Shown here in pieces: positions 1 through 5,303 of a DNA stretch of 5,967 bases; positions within the stretch are counted from its first letter, which is position 1, and every line of letters starts with the position of its first letter. The stretch spans positions 1 through 5,967 of the forward strand of contig PWGR01000150.1 in the NCBI GenBank assembly GCA_003554565.1. Direction: 5' to 3'. The notes under the pieces are model-generated. The model was not told the DNA's origin. It was given only the letters and a program-made list of their open reading frames with translations, and searched no databases. This DNA comes from Clostridia bacterium (GTDB lineage Bacteria > Bacillota > Sulfobacillia > SLMV01). The translations under genes and the position numbers were made by a program.

Positions 1-1
1 A

Positions 2-106
2 GGGTTTGAAAAAGCTTTCTCTGATCATTTCACGGTGGAGGACGCGGAGGTAATTCCAAATTCGGAACGCGTGCTCTATCTATTTCGGGAGGGGAACCAC
101 CCGTGA
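2..106 (+). CDS. C-terminal end of a probable SAM-dependent methyltransferase (partial, 5' end outside window)
   Basis: An open frame enters from the left edge (codons begin at base 2) and ends at the TGA at 104-106, giving 34 residues. It begins GFEKAFSDHFTVEDAEV and continues through a segment containing SERVLYLFR before the stop. A C-terminal beta strand of the form S-x-R-x-L-Y-L-x-x-R, preceded by an F-x-x-x-F-S-x-x-F helix, is typical of the last strands of class I SAM-dependent methyltransferases. No SAM-binding motif is in view, so the family call is an inference from a short tail. The stop overlaps the GTG start of the next gene (GTGA at 103-106), which indicates one transcript and translational coupling with the membrane sulfatase-like protein. 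That the stretch is coding is more certain than the family. Confidence 0.55.
   Translation, partial: GFEKAFSDHFTVEDAEVIPNSERVLYLFREGNHP
87..94 (+). promoter_or_regulatory. Ribosome binding site for the sulfatase-like gene
   Basis: GGGAGGGG lies 8 nt upstream of the GTG at 103. It is the strongest purine-rich site nearby and decides the GTG start. It sits inside the end of the upstream coding frame, as expected for coupled genes. Confidence 0.7.
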
Positions 107-1626
107 GGAAGTTCGTTCATCCAGTTCTCTTCGCCCTCTATGCGGTGCTCTTCCTGTACTCGCACAACGTCCGCCAGATCGGTTTCCGGCACGCGGTGTG
201 GCCGCTTCTGATCGTCGGCGCTGCCGCGCTGCTTCTTTACGTGGTGTGTCTGCGTCTGATGCCGGACCGGGGGAGAGCCGCACTGGCGGCCAGTCTGTTC
301 TGGATCCTGTTTTTTTCGTTTGGACGGGTGCACTCGGCCATTACCGGGACCCGCGTTTTTACTCCTGAAGCGGGGTTTTACTACCCGCTTCTGGCCCTGT
401 GGATCGCGATCTTCTGCGTTTCTGTATGGCGGCTTGTGCTCACGCAGCGCGATCTGGAACCCGCCGGTCGGTTTCTGAACATAGTAGCTATCTCCCTGAT
501 GGTGATTGTGGCCGCAAACCTCGTCTTCAGTACGGTGCAGGGTGAGGTGCTGGCCCGCAGGCACGCGGAGATGTACGGTGAGGAACCCCCGGTTCAGCTG
601 GACGTAGGAGACTCACCCCGCGACATCTACTACATCATACCCGACGGGTATCCCAGCAGCTCTACCCTGAAGGAAGTTTATGGTTACGACAACAGCTACT
701 TCATTGAGGCCCTGCGGGACCTGGGGTTCTTCGTCGCTGAGGACAGCCGCAGCAACTACCCAATGACAACGCTTTCTCTGTCCTCATCCCTCAACATGCG
801 TCATCTTGATGATCTTACGGAGGTGCCGGGCAGAGATTCGCGGGACCTGACGGTGCCGCACGGTTTGATTGAGGATAACCTGGTGGCGCGCTCGCTTCAG
901 GAACACGGCTACCGGTTCGTCCACTTCAACTCAGGATGGGGCCCGACCATTCAGAACCTGCGGGCCGATGACAACTACCTCTTCGGCCGGCTGGGAGACG
1001 AGTTTGCCGAAGCCCTCGTAAACCAGACGCCATTGATGCCCGCCCTGGGAGGTGATGGTGCCCGGACACGAGTGCTGGAGACGTTTTCTGCGCTTTCCCG
1101 GGTGCCGGAGGAGGTTGACGGGCCCCGGTTTGTCTTCTCCCACATACTACCCCCGCATCCCCCGTACCTGTTTGACCGCCATGGTGATCCTTTAGAGAGA
1201 GCGGAACTGGAGATGACGGGTGATGTATGGAAGAACCGCGAGGGTTACCTGGAACAGCTGCGTTACGTCAACCGGCGGATGGAGCAGATGCTGAAGGACA
1301 TTCTGGCGCAGTACGATTCCGGTAGCGAACCGATCATTATCATTCAGTCCGATCACGGCACAGCCTCTCTGGGAGAACGCCCGGACGGTGGCTGGAGCGA
1401 CCCGGATGATGATTTCATGCGAGAGCGCTCCAGCATACTCCATGCGCTGTTGGTACCCGATGATGTGCGCGATCATCTTTACCCCTCCATTACCCCGGTC
1501 AACACGTTTCGCCTGATATTTGCCGGTTACTTCGGTGCAGAAATGGAGCGAAAAGAAGATGTCATCTTCTTTTCGAACTACAATCGCCCCTTTGATCTGC
1601 GGGAAGTGACGGGAAGAGTACGTTGA
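103..1626 (+). CDS. Membrane-anchored sulfatase / alkaline phosphatase superfamily hydrolase
   Basis: The protein has 507 residues. The N-terminal third is hydrophobic, with about five predicted membrane segments (roughly residues 8-20, 33-50, 59-78, 93-114 and 125-143). The catalytic domain follows and should lie outside the membrane. Motifs fit the sulfatase/alkaline phosphatase fold: DIYYIIPDGY at 174-183 with D181 as a likely metal ligand, a Thr/Ser-rich segment at 222-229 as the candidate nucleophile site, PHPPYLFDRHG at 351-361 with metal-ligand histidines, and QSDHG at 415-419 carrying the classical Asp-His metal pair. The late ITPVNTFRLIF segment at 463-473 also recurs in this family. 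Such proteins resemble LTA synthase-like and phosphoglycerol or phosphoethanolamine transferases; the substrate cannot be read from sequence. The GTG start is supported by GGGAGGGG 8 nt upstream and the overlap with the methyltransferase-like tail. A role in modifying a cell-surface polymer is inferred. No formylglycine C-x-P-x-R motif was seen, so a true sulfatase is less likely. Confidence 0.85.
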   Translation: MRKFVHPVLFALYAVLFLYSHNVRQIGFRHAVWPLLIVGAAALLLYVVCLRLMPDRGRAALAASLFWILFFSFGRVHSAITGTRVFTPEAGFYYPLLALWIAIFCVSVWRLVLTQRDLEPAGRFLNIVAISLMVIVAANLVFSTVQGEVLARRHAEMYGEEPPVQLDVGDSPRDIYYIIPDGYPSSSTLKEVYGYDNSYFIEALRDLGFFVAEDSRSNYPMTTLSLSSSLNMRHLDDLTEVPGRDSRDLTVPHGLIEDNLVARSLQEHGYRFVHFNSGWGPTIQNLRADDNYLFGRLGDEFAEALVNQTPLMPALGGDGARTRVLETFSALSRVPEEVDGPRFVFSHILPPHPPYLFDRHGDPLERAELEMTGDVWKNREGYLEQLRYVNRRMEQMLKDILAQYDSGSEPIIIIQSDHGTASLGERPDGGWSDPDDDFMRERSSILHALLVPDDVRDHLYPSITPVNTFRLIFAGYFGAEMERKEDVIFFSNYNRPFDLREVTGRVR

Positions 1627-1652
1627 CCGGGATATCCAGCTAACCAGGATAA

Positions 1653-1722
1653 CTGTCTCTGTACAGATGTCTTTCGTGCTGCCCCTGAAGGCAGGTGAGA
1701 AGCCGTCTCTGTACCGCTGTCT
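1653..1722 (+). repeat. Imperfect 20-bp direct repeat pair, 50-bp period
   Basis: The copy at 1653-1672 (CTGTCTCTGTACAGATGTCT) and the copy at 1703-1722 (CCGTCTCTGTACCGCTGTCT) match at 17 of 20 positions. The first contains a perfect 10-bp palindrome TCTGTACAGA (1658-1667) that is broken in the second. Between them a small hairpin is possible: CTGCC (1679-1683) pairs with GGCAG (1690-1694) around a 6-nt loop. It could be a duplicated protein-binding site, a decayed mobile remnant or chance. Confidence 0.5.
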
Positions 1723-1792
1723 GGGGCGGGCATGCACCTGAAAACGGTGGAGGTGGCGATCAGAACGATGGACATAACCATGCCCGATAGGG

Positions 1793-1850
1793 TTGCAACT
1801 GCAATGAGATCGTGCTGCGAAAATGACTGCCGCAGCCAAGCCAGTTGCAA
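1793..1850. repeat. Nested inverted repeat (possible stem-loop)
   Basis: The outer arms are TTGCAACTG (1793-1801) and CAGTTGCAA (1842-1850), a perfect 9-bp inverted repeat. Inside it a second perfect pair, GCTGCG (1814-1819) and CGCAGC (1831-1836), encloses an 11-nt loop. The arms would form a two-tier stem with an asymmetric internal loop (12 nt against 5 nt). It is not followed by a T-run on either strand, so it does not look like a simple intrinsic terminator. Confidence 0.5.
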
Positions 1851-1851
1851 A

Positions 1852-1867
1852 CGATCCGGCCGGATCG
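1852..1867. repeat. Perfect 16-bp palindrome
   Basis: CGATCCGGCCGGATCG is identical to its reverse complement and starts one base after the nested inverted repeat. As RNA it could fold as a 6-bp stem with a GGCC loop. Read on the minus strand it is followed by only TTTGC and lies about 135 nt beyond the flavoprotein stop. It could act as a weak terminator or 3' stabiliser for that gene, or as a dyad protein site. Confidence 0.5.
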
Positions 1868-2002
1868 GCCCCGAGGTGATTCTCCGGGTGGTATCCGCCC
1901 ATCTGCAGGGACACGGTGGTGAAACGAGCAACCACCAGAAGCTTTCAGGCCATCTAACCTTCCATCCGTTCACTCATTTTACGACTCTGCATTCGATTTT
2001 CA

Positions 2003-3640
2003 TCAGTCCGGTTCGGTGTTTGTGTTCGCTGGCTGTGGGCATATGTGCAGCTTCAGCCCGAGGGTGCCGTCATCTTCATGAGACAGATGGGGCTGCACAG
2101 CAAAAACCCGGGCGAGATCATCCTCCCGTGGGAAGTCCTCTCTCCAGTGGCAGCCACGGCTTTCCCGCCGGGCCAGGGCAGAGCCGGCGATAGTGACTGC
2201 TGTAAACAGCGGCCCGCGATCTCCTGCAGGTGTTCGGGTGCCGGCCATGTCCAGCAGGGCCTGAAGGGTGCTGCGGATATCTTTTCCCCGGCGCATCGGC
2301 CCGAGATTATCCTGCATGAGATCCAAAAGAGAGGGCGAGCCTTCCACCGGTTCCGCCGGGGTCATGTGTGCGGTTGTGGCGATTTCTATCCCGGAGCACC
2401 TCCCCGGACTGGGGATGCGGGTATCTTCTGGTAAGGGCATACCGAGTCTGCTTTCCTTGGCCGCGGCCTCACCGGCCCGCAGGCCGAATACCAGGAGTTC
2501 GGTGAGGGCGTGTCCCCCCACGCGGTTGGCCCCGTGGACGCCACCGGCCACCTCTCCGGGGGCGTAGAGGTTTGCAATGTCTGTCCGTCCCCACTCATCG
2601 ATGAGCACGCCCCCCGAGAGGAAGTGCTGCACCGGGGCAACTTCTACCGGCCTCCAGGGATCGGACCTGTCGCCGGCCAACAGGGCGGCCCGGTGGGCGA
2701 TCTCAGGGTCGGCCCGCAGGGATGGACCAGCTTCCTCCAGGTGCAGACGCACCGCACCCGTACTGCTGCGGCGCCTCTCGATGGCCAAAGAAAGGCGATC
2801 GCGGGCGAAACGGTTCAGGTCCCGGCCAGTGTGAAGCCCCCATTTCTCCATCAGCTGGGGCAGAAACTCCCGGCCGTTGCCGTCTGTGAGCCGCACGTGC
2901 TCCAGTACCGTACAGCGCATGAACCAGTTGGCTCCACCATGGCGCACTGACCCCAGCGGGTGAAACTGCACGAACTCCATGTCGCGCAGCCGGGCACCGG
3001 CAAAAAGGGCCAGGGAGTACCCGTCGCCTGCAATACCTGTGGGATTGTCGGTCCTTGCGTAAAGCCTCCCGGCGCCTCCGGTGGCAAGGACCACTGACCG
3101 GGCCCTTATCTGCTGCGGCTCCCCATTTTTGCCCAATCCCTCGACGCCGGATGCCGGACCTGACGGTTCCGTCTGTAGTATGCGGGTGACGGTGAAGGGG
3201 TGGTACATCGTGATATCCAGGTCTCTGGCCCGGCGCACCAGCGGCAGAGTGAGGCCGGTGCCGCCCAGCAGTGGTTTTCCAATTTCATTGGGGACGGAGG
3301 CACCGCCGCGGCGTTTGCGAAACTCGACCCCCCAGTCCCCGGCTTTGCGGAAGGCTCTTCTGCTTTCATCTGCTATCACTTTGAGCAGCCGGGTGTCATT
3401 CAGTTTTCTGCCGGTTATGCTGACTGCCTCAAGGTACTCGTCGCGTTCCATTCCCCCCACCGGGGCGGTGAACCCCCCTCCGGCGTAGGCGGTGCAGGAG
3501 GCAAGTCCGGGGGGCTTTTTGCTTACGAGGAGAACCTCCGCGCCCAACTCACGTGCCCGGATGGCGGCAATCAGCGCCGCTCCTCCCCCTCCTATCACCA
3601 CAATATCGGCTGTACCGGGGCATTTCTCACTGCTGGCCAT
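2003..3640 (-). CDS. FAD-dependent oxidoreductase, fumarate reductase/succinate dehydrogenase/L-aspartate oxidase superfamily
   Basis: The protein has 545 residues. An N-terminal dinucleotide-binding fold carries VVIGGGGAAL (14-23). Further FAD-family signatures are LATGGAG (185-191), EFVQFHPLG (222-230), H339 in the HFLSGG segment, and GANRVGGHALTE (370-381) with a substrate-type arginine at R373. The C-terminal helical domain ends with RRESRGCHWREDFP (491-504), as in SdhA, FrdA and NadB. The covalent-FAD histidine motif of SdhA/FrdA is replaced by SCTAYAGGG (48-56), so FAD is probably bound noncovalently, as in NadB. The usual RGEGG catalytic-arginine loop before D-G-x-R-F is absent; the region reads CTVLEHVRLTDGNGREF (243-259). 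No signal peptide, haem domain or iron-sulfur/membrane partner gene is nearby, so a cytoplasmic stand-alone enzyme is likely. ATG at 3640 has a GAGAGGGAGA ribosome site 6 nt upstream. Superfamily is certain; substrate is not, and I do not call it nadB or frdA. Confidence 0.88.
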   Translation of the reverse strand: MASSEKCPGTADIVVIGGGGAALIAAIRARELGAEVLLVSKKPPGLASCTAYAGGGFTAPVGGMERDEYLEAVSITGRKLNDTRLLKVIADESRRAFRKAGDWGVEFRKRRGGASVPNEIGKPLLGGTGLTLPLVRRARDLDITMYHPFTVTRILQTEPSGPASGVEGLGKNGEPQQIRARSVVLATGGAGRLYARTDNPTGIAGDGYSLALFAGARLRDMEFVQFHPLGSVRHGGANWFMRCTVLEHVRLTDGNGREFLPQLMEKWGLHTGRDLNRFARDRLSLAIERRRSSTGAVRLHLEEAGPSLRADPEIAHRAALLAGDRSDPWRPVEVAPVQHFLSGGVLIDEWGRTDIANLYAPGEVAGGVHGANRVGGHALTELLVFGLRAGEAAAKESRLGMPLPEDTRIPSPGRCSGIEIATTAHMTPAEPVEGSPSLLDLMQDNLGPMRRGKDIRSTLQALLDMAGTRTPAGDRGPLFTAVTIAGSALARRESRGCHWREDFPREDDLARVFAVQPHLSHEDDGTLGLKLHICPQPANTNTEPD

Positions 3641-3646
3641 CGGTTA

Positions 3647-3656
3647 TCTCCCTCTC
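3647..3656 (-). promoter_or_regulatory. Ribosome binding site for the flavoprotein gene
   Basis: On the minus strand GAGAGGGAGA ends 6 nt before the ATG at 3640-3638. It supports this start, which leaves the usual short lead before the VVIGGGG nucleotide-binding strand. Confidence 0.6.
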
Positions 3657-3681
3657 TCATAATCACTGCATTTCGAATTGC

Positions 3682-3709
3682 CCCATAGTTCGCGAGTCAG
3701 GGTGTTCAA
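3682..3709 (-). promoter_or_regulatory. Candidate sigma-70/sigma-A type promoter for the flavoprotein gene
   Basis: On the minus strand TTGAAC (plus coordinates 3704-3709) is separated by 16 nt from TATGGG (3682-3687). The -35 matches consensus at 4 of 6 and the -10 at 3 of 6. A transcript starting near 3675 would have a leader of about 35 nt carrying the ribosome site. The position is sensible, in a 127-base divergent gap, but the match is only moderate. Confidence 0.3.
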
Positions 3710-3752
3710 ACCTGCGAGGACAGCGGACGCCCGGTGCCGAAAGAGTGATGAT

Positions 3753-3757
3753 GGAGG
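3753..3757 (+). promoter_or_regulatory. Ribosome binding site for the Nudix gene
   Basis: GGAGG lies 10 nt upstream of the ATG at 3768 (5 nt before an out-of-frame ATG at 3763). A second site, GGGGAGG at 3773-3779, is only 3 nt from the in-frame ATG at 3783, so the true start could be either. I favour 3768 on spacing. Confidence 0.45.
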
Positions 3758-3767
3758 TCTGTATGAA

Positions 3768-4205
3768 ATGAAGGGGAGGCGCATGATCGTCAATGTCGAG
3801 GGAGTCGTCCTCTGCGGCGAGGATGTGCTGCTGGCTCGGCGCAGCGAGAAGGAAGAGAACCTGCCGGGCGTGCTCAGCCTGCCCGGTGGAAAAGTTGAAT
3901 TGGAAGCCCCGCGCGGTGGCATCCTGGAGGCCACCCTGCACCGGGAGATTCGCGAGGAAGTGGGCATATCCGTCGAGGAACAGATGTTCTATCTCGAGAG
4001 TAAGCTCTTCTATGCCTGCGGGGTTCCGGTTGTCGATGTGGTATTCCTCTGTCGTTACCGGGCGGGCCGGGCCCACCCGGCTGATCCGGACGAGGTGGGC
4101 GGAATACAGCGGGTCAAATGCCAGGAGGCAGTGAAAATGGAGGAGCTCAAACCCTGGACCCGGAGGAGCCTGCGCCTGGCCCTGCAGATGATCAAGCAGA
4201 CCTGA
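3768..4205 (+). CDS. Nudix (MutT-like) hydrolase
   Basis: This 145-residue protein has the size of small Nudix hydrolases, which cleave nucleoside diphosphates linked to another moiety, for example oxidised NTPs or ADP-ribose. After a first strand (VNVEGVVLCGEDVLLARR, 8-25) comes LPGGKVE (38-44), then REIREEVGI (59-67), the metal-binding helix of the Nudix box with E63 and E64 as probable Mg2+ ligands. The loop between them is four residues longer than the canonical G-x5-E-x7-R-E spacing, so the box is recognisable but widened. The rest is a plain alpha/beta tail with no second domain. The frame is open upstream to a TTG at 3678, but that extension has no ribosome site or family resemblance. 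ATG 3768 is chosen, with ATG 3783 as the alternative. It is divergent from the flavoprotein and about 200 bases before the ABC operon, so probably a single-gene transcript. Substrate cannot be assigned. Confidence 0.87.
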   Translation: MKGRRMIVNVEGVVLCGEDVLLARRSEKEENLPGVLSLPGGKVELEAPRGGILEATLHREIREEVGISVEEQMFYLESKLFYACGVPVVDVVFLCRYRAGRAHPADPDEVGGIQRVKCQEAVKMEELKPWTRRSLRLALQMIKQT

Positions 4206-4331
4206 AGGATCCGTTTCTGAGCTATGTTTGCTCCGGTGCCCGGTGCATGTTCAATGAAAAGATTGTGATACTCTCGTCCCGCTGGTTGATGTTATGGGTT
4301 GTCGGGAAAATCGGCAGGGAACCGCGGACCA

Positions 4332-4360
4332 TTGACACTGGTGTCCCTGGGGAATAGGGT
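4332..4360 (+). promoter_or_regulatory. Candidate promoter with overlapping dyad, upstream of the ABC operon
   Basis: A perfect -35 TTGACA (4332-4337) is followed after 17 nt by TAGGGT (4355-4360), which keeps the three most conserved -10 bases (T1, A2, T6). Transcription would begin near 4367, about 37 nt before the ATPase ATG. An inverted repeat GACAC-TG-GTGTC (4334-4345) overlaps the -35 and could be an operator half-site pair. The rest of the gap from 4206 to 4403 shows no gene and no clear terminator for the Nudix gene. Confidence 0.42.
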
Positions 4361-4392
4361 GGAAGTAAACTGGATCTGATTGTCAAGTGATC

Positions 4393-4397
4393 GGGGG
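4393..4397 (+). promoter_or_regulatory. Ribosome binding site for the ABC ATPase
   Basis: GGGGG lies 6 nt before the ATG at 4404. It favours this start over the in-frame TTG at 4380, which would add eight residues and has no good site. The ATPase family normally begins right at the M-I-E-V strand. Confidence 0.5.
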
Positions 4398-4403
4398 TCG
4401 CGC

Positions 4404-5303
4404 ATGATTGAGGTTGCTGGACTTACCAAACAGTACAGGAGCGGAAAGGGGATTTTTGACATCACTCTCTCCGTCGCGAGAGGTGAGGTACTCGGTTATC
4501 TTGGACCCAACGGCGCCGGTAAGACCACCACAATAAGACATTTGCTGGGTTTCATTCGGCCGGACCGCGGCGACTGCACCATAGGAGGACTGGATTGCTG
4601 GCGTCATGCGGCCAGGATCCAGGAGTCGCTCGGGTACCTGCCGGAAGAGACGGCCTTTTTCCCTGATATGACCGGTACGCAGTTTCTGGATTTCATGCAA
4701 GAGATGCGCAGGGAGAGGGATGATTCCCGCCGGTTCACATTGATTGACCGGTTTGAGCTGGAGACTTCCGGGAAGATACGCCGGATGTCCAAGGGAATGC
4801 GGCAGAAGTTGGCGATAGTTGCTGCCTTTATGCATGACCCCGAGGCATACGTCCTGGATGAACCCACTGCGGGCCTCGATCCCCTGATGCAGAATACATT
4901 TGTCGAGCTGATTCTGGAGGAACGCGAGCGGGGCAAGACCATACTGATGTCCTCGCATCGTTTCGAGGAGATAGAACGTACCTGTGACCGTGCCGGCATC
5001 ATTCGGGAGGGCAGGATTGCCGCGGTGGAGGATGTTCGCTCACTGAAAACATCGCAGCGCCGGTCTTACATCATCACGGTGGGTTCGAGGGCAGATGTGG
5101 ATGTTCTCCGCTCGTCTGGTCTTGAGATTGGGTCGGTGAGTCAGAATCACGTGGAGGTGTTCATCAGCGGCGACTACGAACCCCTGATCCGGGCGCTGGC
5201 AGACTGCGACCAGATCCTGGGGCTGGATGTCGGGGCGCAGAGCCTCGAGCAGATCTTCATGCAGTATTACGGGCGAAAAGAGCGGGAGGCGGGGAAGCGA
5301 TGA
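4404..5303 (+). CDS. ABC transporter ATP-binding protein (ABC-2 type exporter)
   Basis: This 299-residue ATPase powers an ABC-2 exporter with the permease encoded directly downstream. It shows Walker A GPNGAGKT (34-41), a Q-loop region in which glutamate replaces glutamine (GYLPEE, 77-82), an ABC signature MSKGMRQKL (128-136) instead of LSGGQ, Walker B AYVLDEP (148-154) with catalytic E153, a D-loop GLD (157-159) and the H-loop histidine in SSH (183-185). The altered Q-loop and SKGM signature are common in ABC-2/DrrA-like ATPases. Residues after about 220 form the C-terminal extension seen in exporters for drugs, peptides or antibiotics, ending with SLEQIFMQYYG (280-290). The ATG is preceded by GGGGG at 6 nt. 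The stop TGA overlaps the permease ATG (ATGA at 5300-5303), a sign of tight coupling. The exported substrate cannot be read from the sequence. Confidence 0.93.
   Translation: MIEVAGLTKQYRSGKGIFDITLSVARGEVLGYLGPNGAGKTTTIRHLLGFIRPDRGDCTIGGLDCWRHAARIQESLGYLPEETAFFPDMTGTQFLDFMQEMRRERDDSRRFTLIDRFELETSGKIRRMSKGMRQKLAIVAAFMHDPEAYVLDEPTAGLDPLMQNTFVELILEERERGKTILMSSHRFEEIERTCDRAGIIREGRIAAVEDVRSLKTSQRRSYIITVGSRADVDVLRSSGLEIGSVSQNHVEVFISGDYEPLIRALADCDQILGLDVGAQSLEQIFMQYYGRKEREAGKR

Larger units (their letters stand above)
1627..2002. other. Convergent intergenic region with repeats, no credible gene
   Basis: These 376 bases lie between the 3' ends of the sulfatase-like gene (plus) and the flavoprotein gene (minus). 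Open frames cross it on both strands, but their translations lack family signals, extend into neighbouring genes in the wrong frame and have no ribosome site. Directly after the flavoprotein stop the minus strand has only tiny frames (MKIECRVVK and MSERMEG). The region is unusually rich in symmetry: a direct repeat pair, a nested inverted repeat and a 16-bp palindrome, listed separately. I see no strong hairpin followed by a T-run, so the terminators of both genes are not obvious. Confidence 0.6.

Noticed and set aside
1633..1651. TATCC/GGATA inverted repeat after the sulfatase-like gene as a terminator
   Set aside because: The stem is only 5 bp and AT-rich with no T-run, too weak to call.
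1192..1935. 247-codon minus-strand open frame opposite the sulfatase-like gene
   Set aside because: Most of it is antisense to a well-supported gene, its composition is unlike a real protein and no motif is seen.
1732..2193. 153-codon plus-strand open frame across the convergent gap
   Set aside because: It runs antisense into the flavoprotein gene, has no clear ribosome site and its translation shows no family motif.
3678..3767. N-terminal extension of the Nudix protein from a TTG
   Set aside because: The added 30 residues show no resemblance to Nudix proteins and there is no ribosome site; the ATG at 3768 is better.
4279..4314. CCCG/CGGG arms after the Nudix gene as a terminator
   Set aside because: Four base pairs over a long loop with no downstream T-run is not convincing.
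4118..4357. 79-codon plus-strand open frame after the Nudix gene
   Set aside because: It overlaps the Nudix 3' end out of frame, lacks a ribosome site and has no recognisable content.
4380..4403. Eight-residue extension of the ABC ATPase from a TTG
   Set aside because: The ATG at 4404 has GGGGG at good spacing and gives the usual family start.
4632..4649. Missing Q-loop glutamine in the ABC ATPase (GYLPEE)
   Set aside because: Glutamate or a similar change here is common in ABC-2 type ATPases, so it is not treated as a defect.
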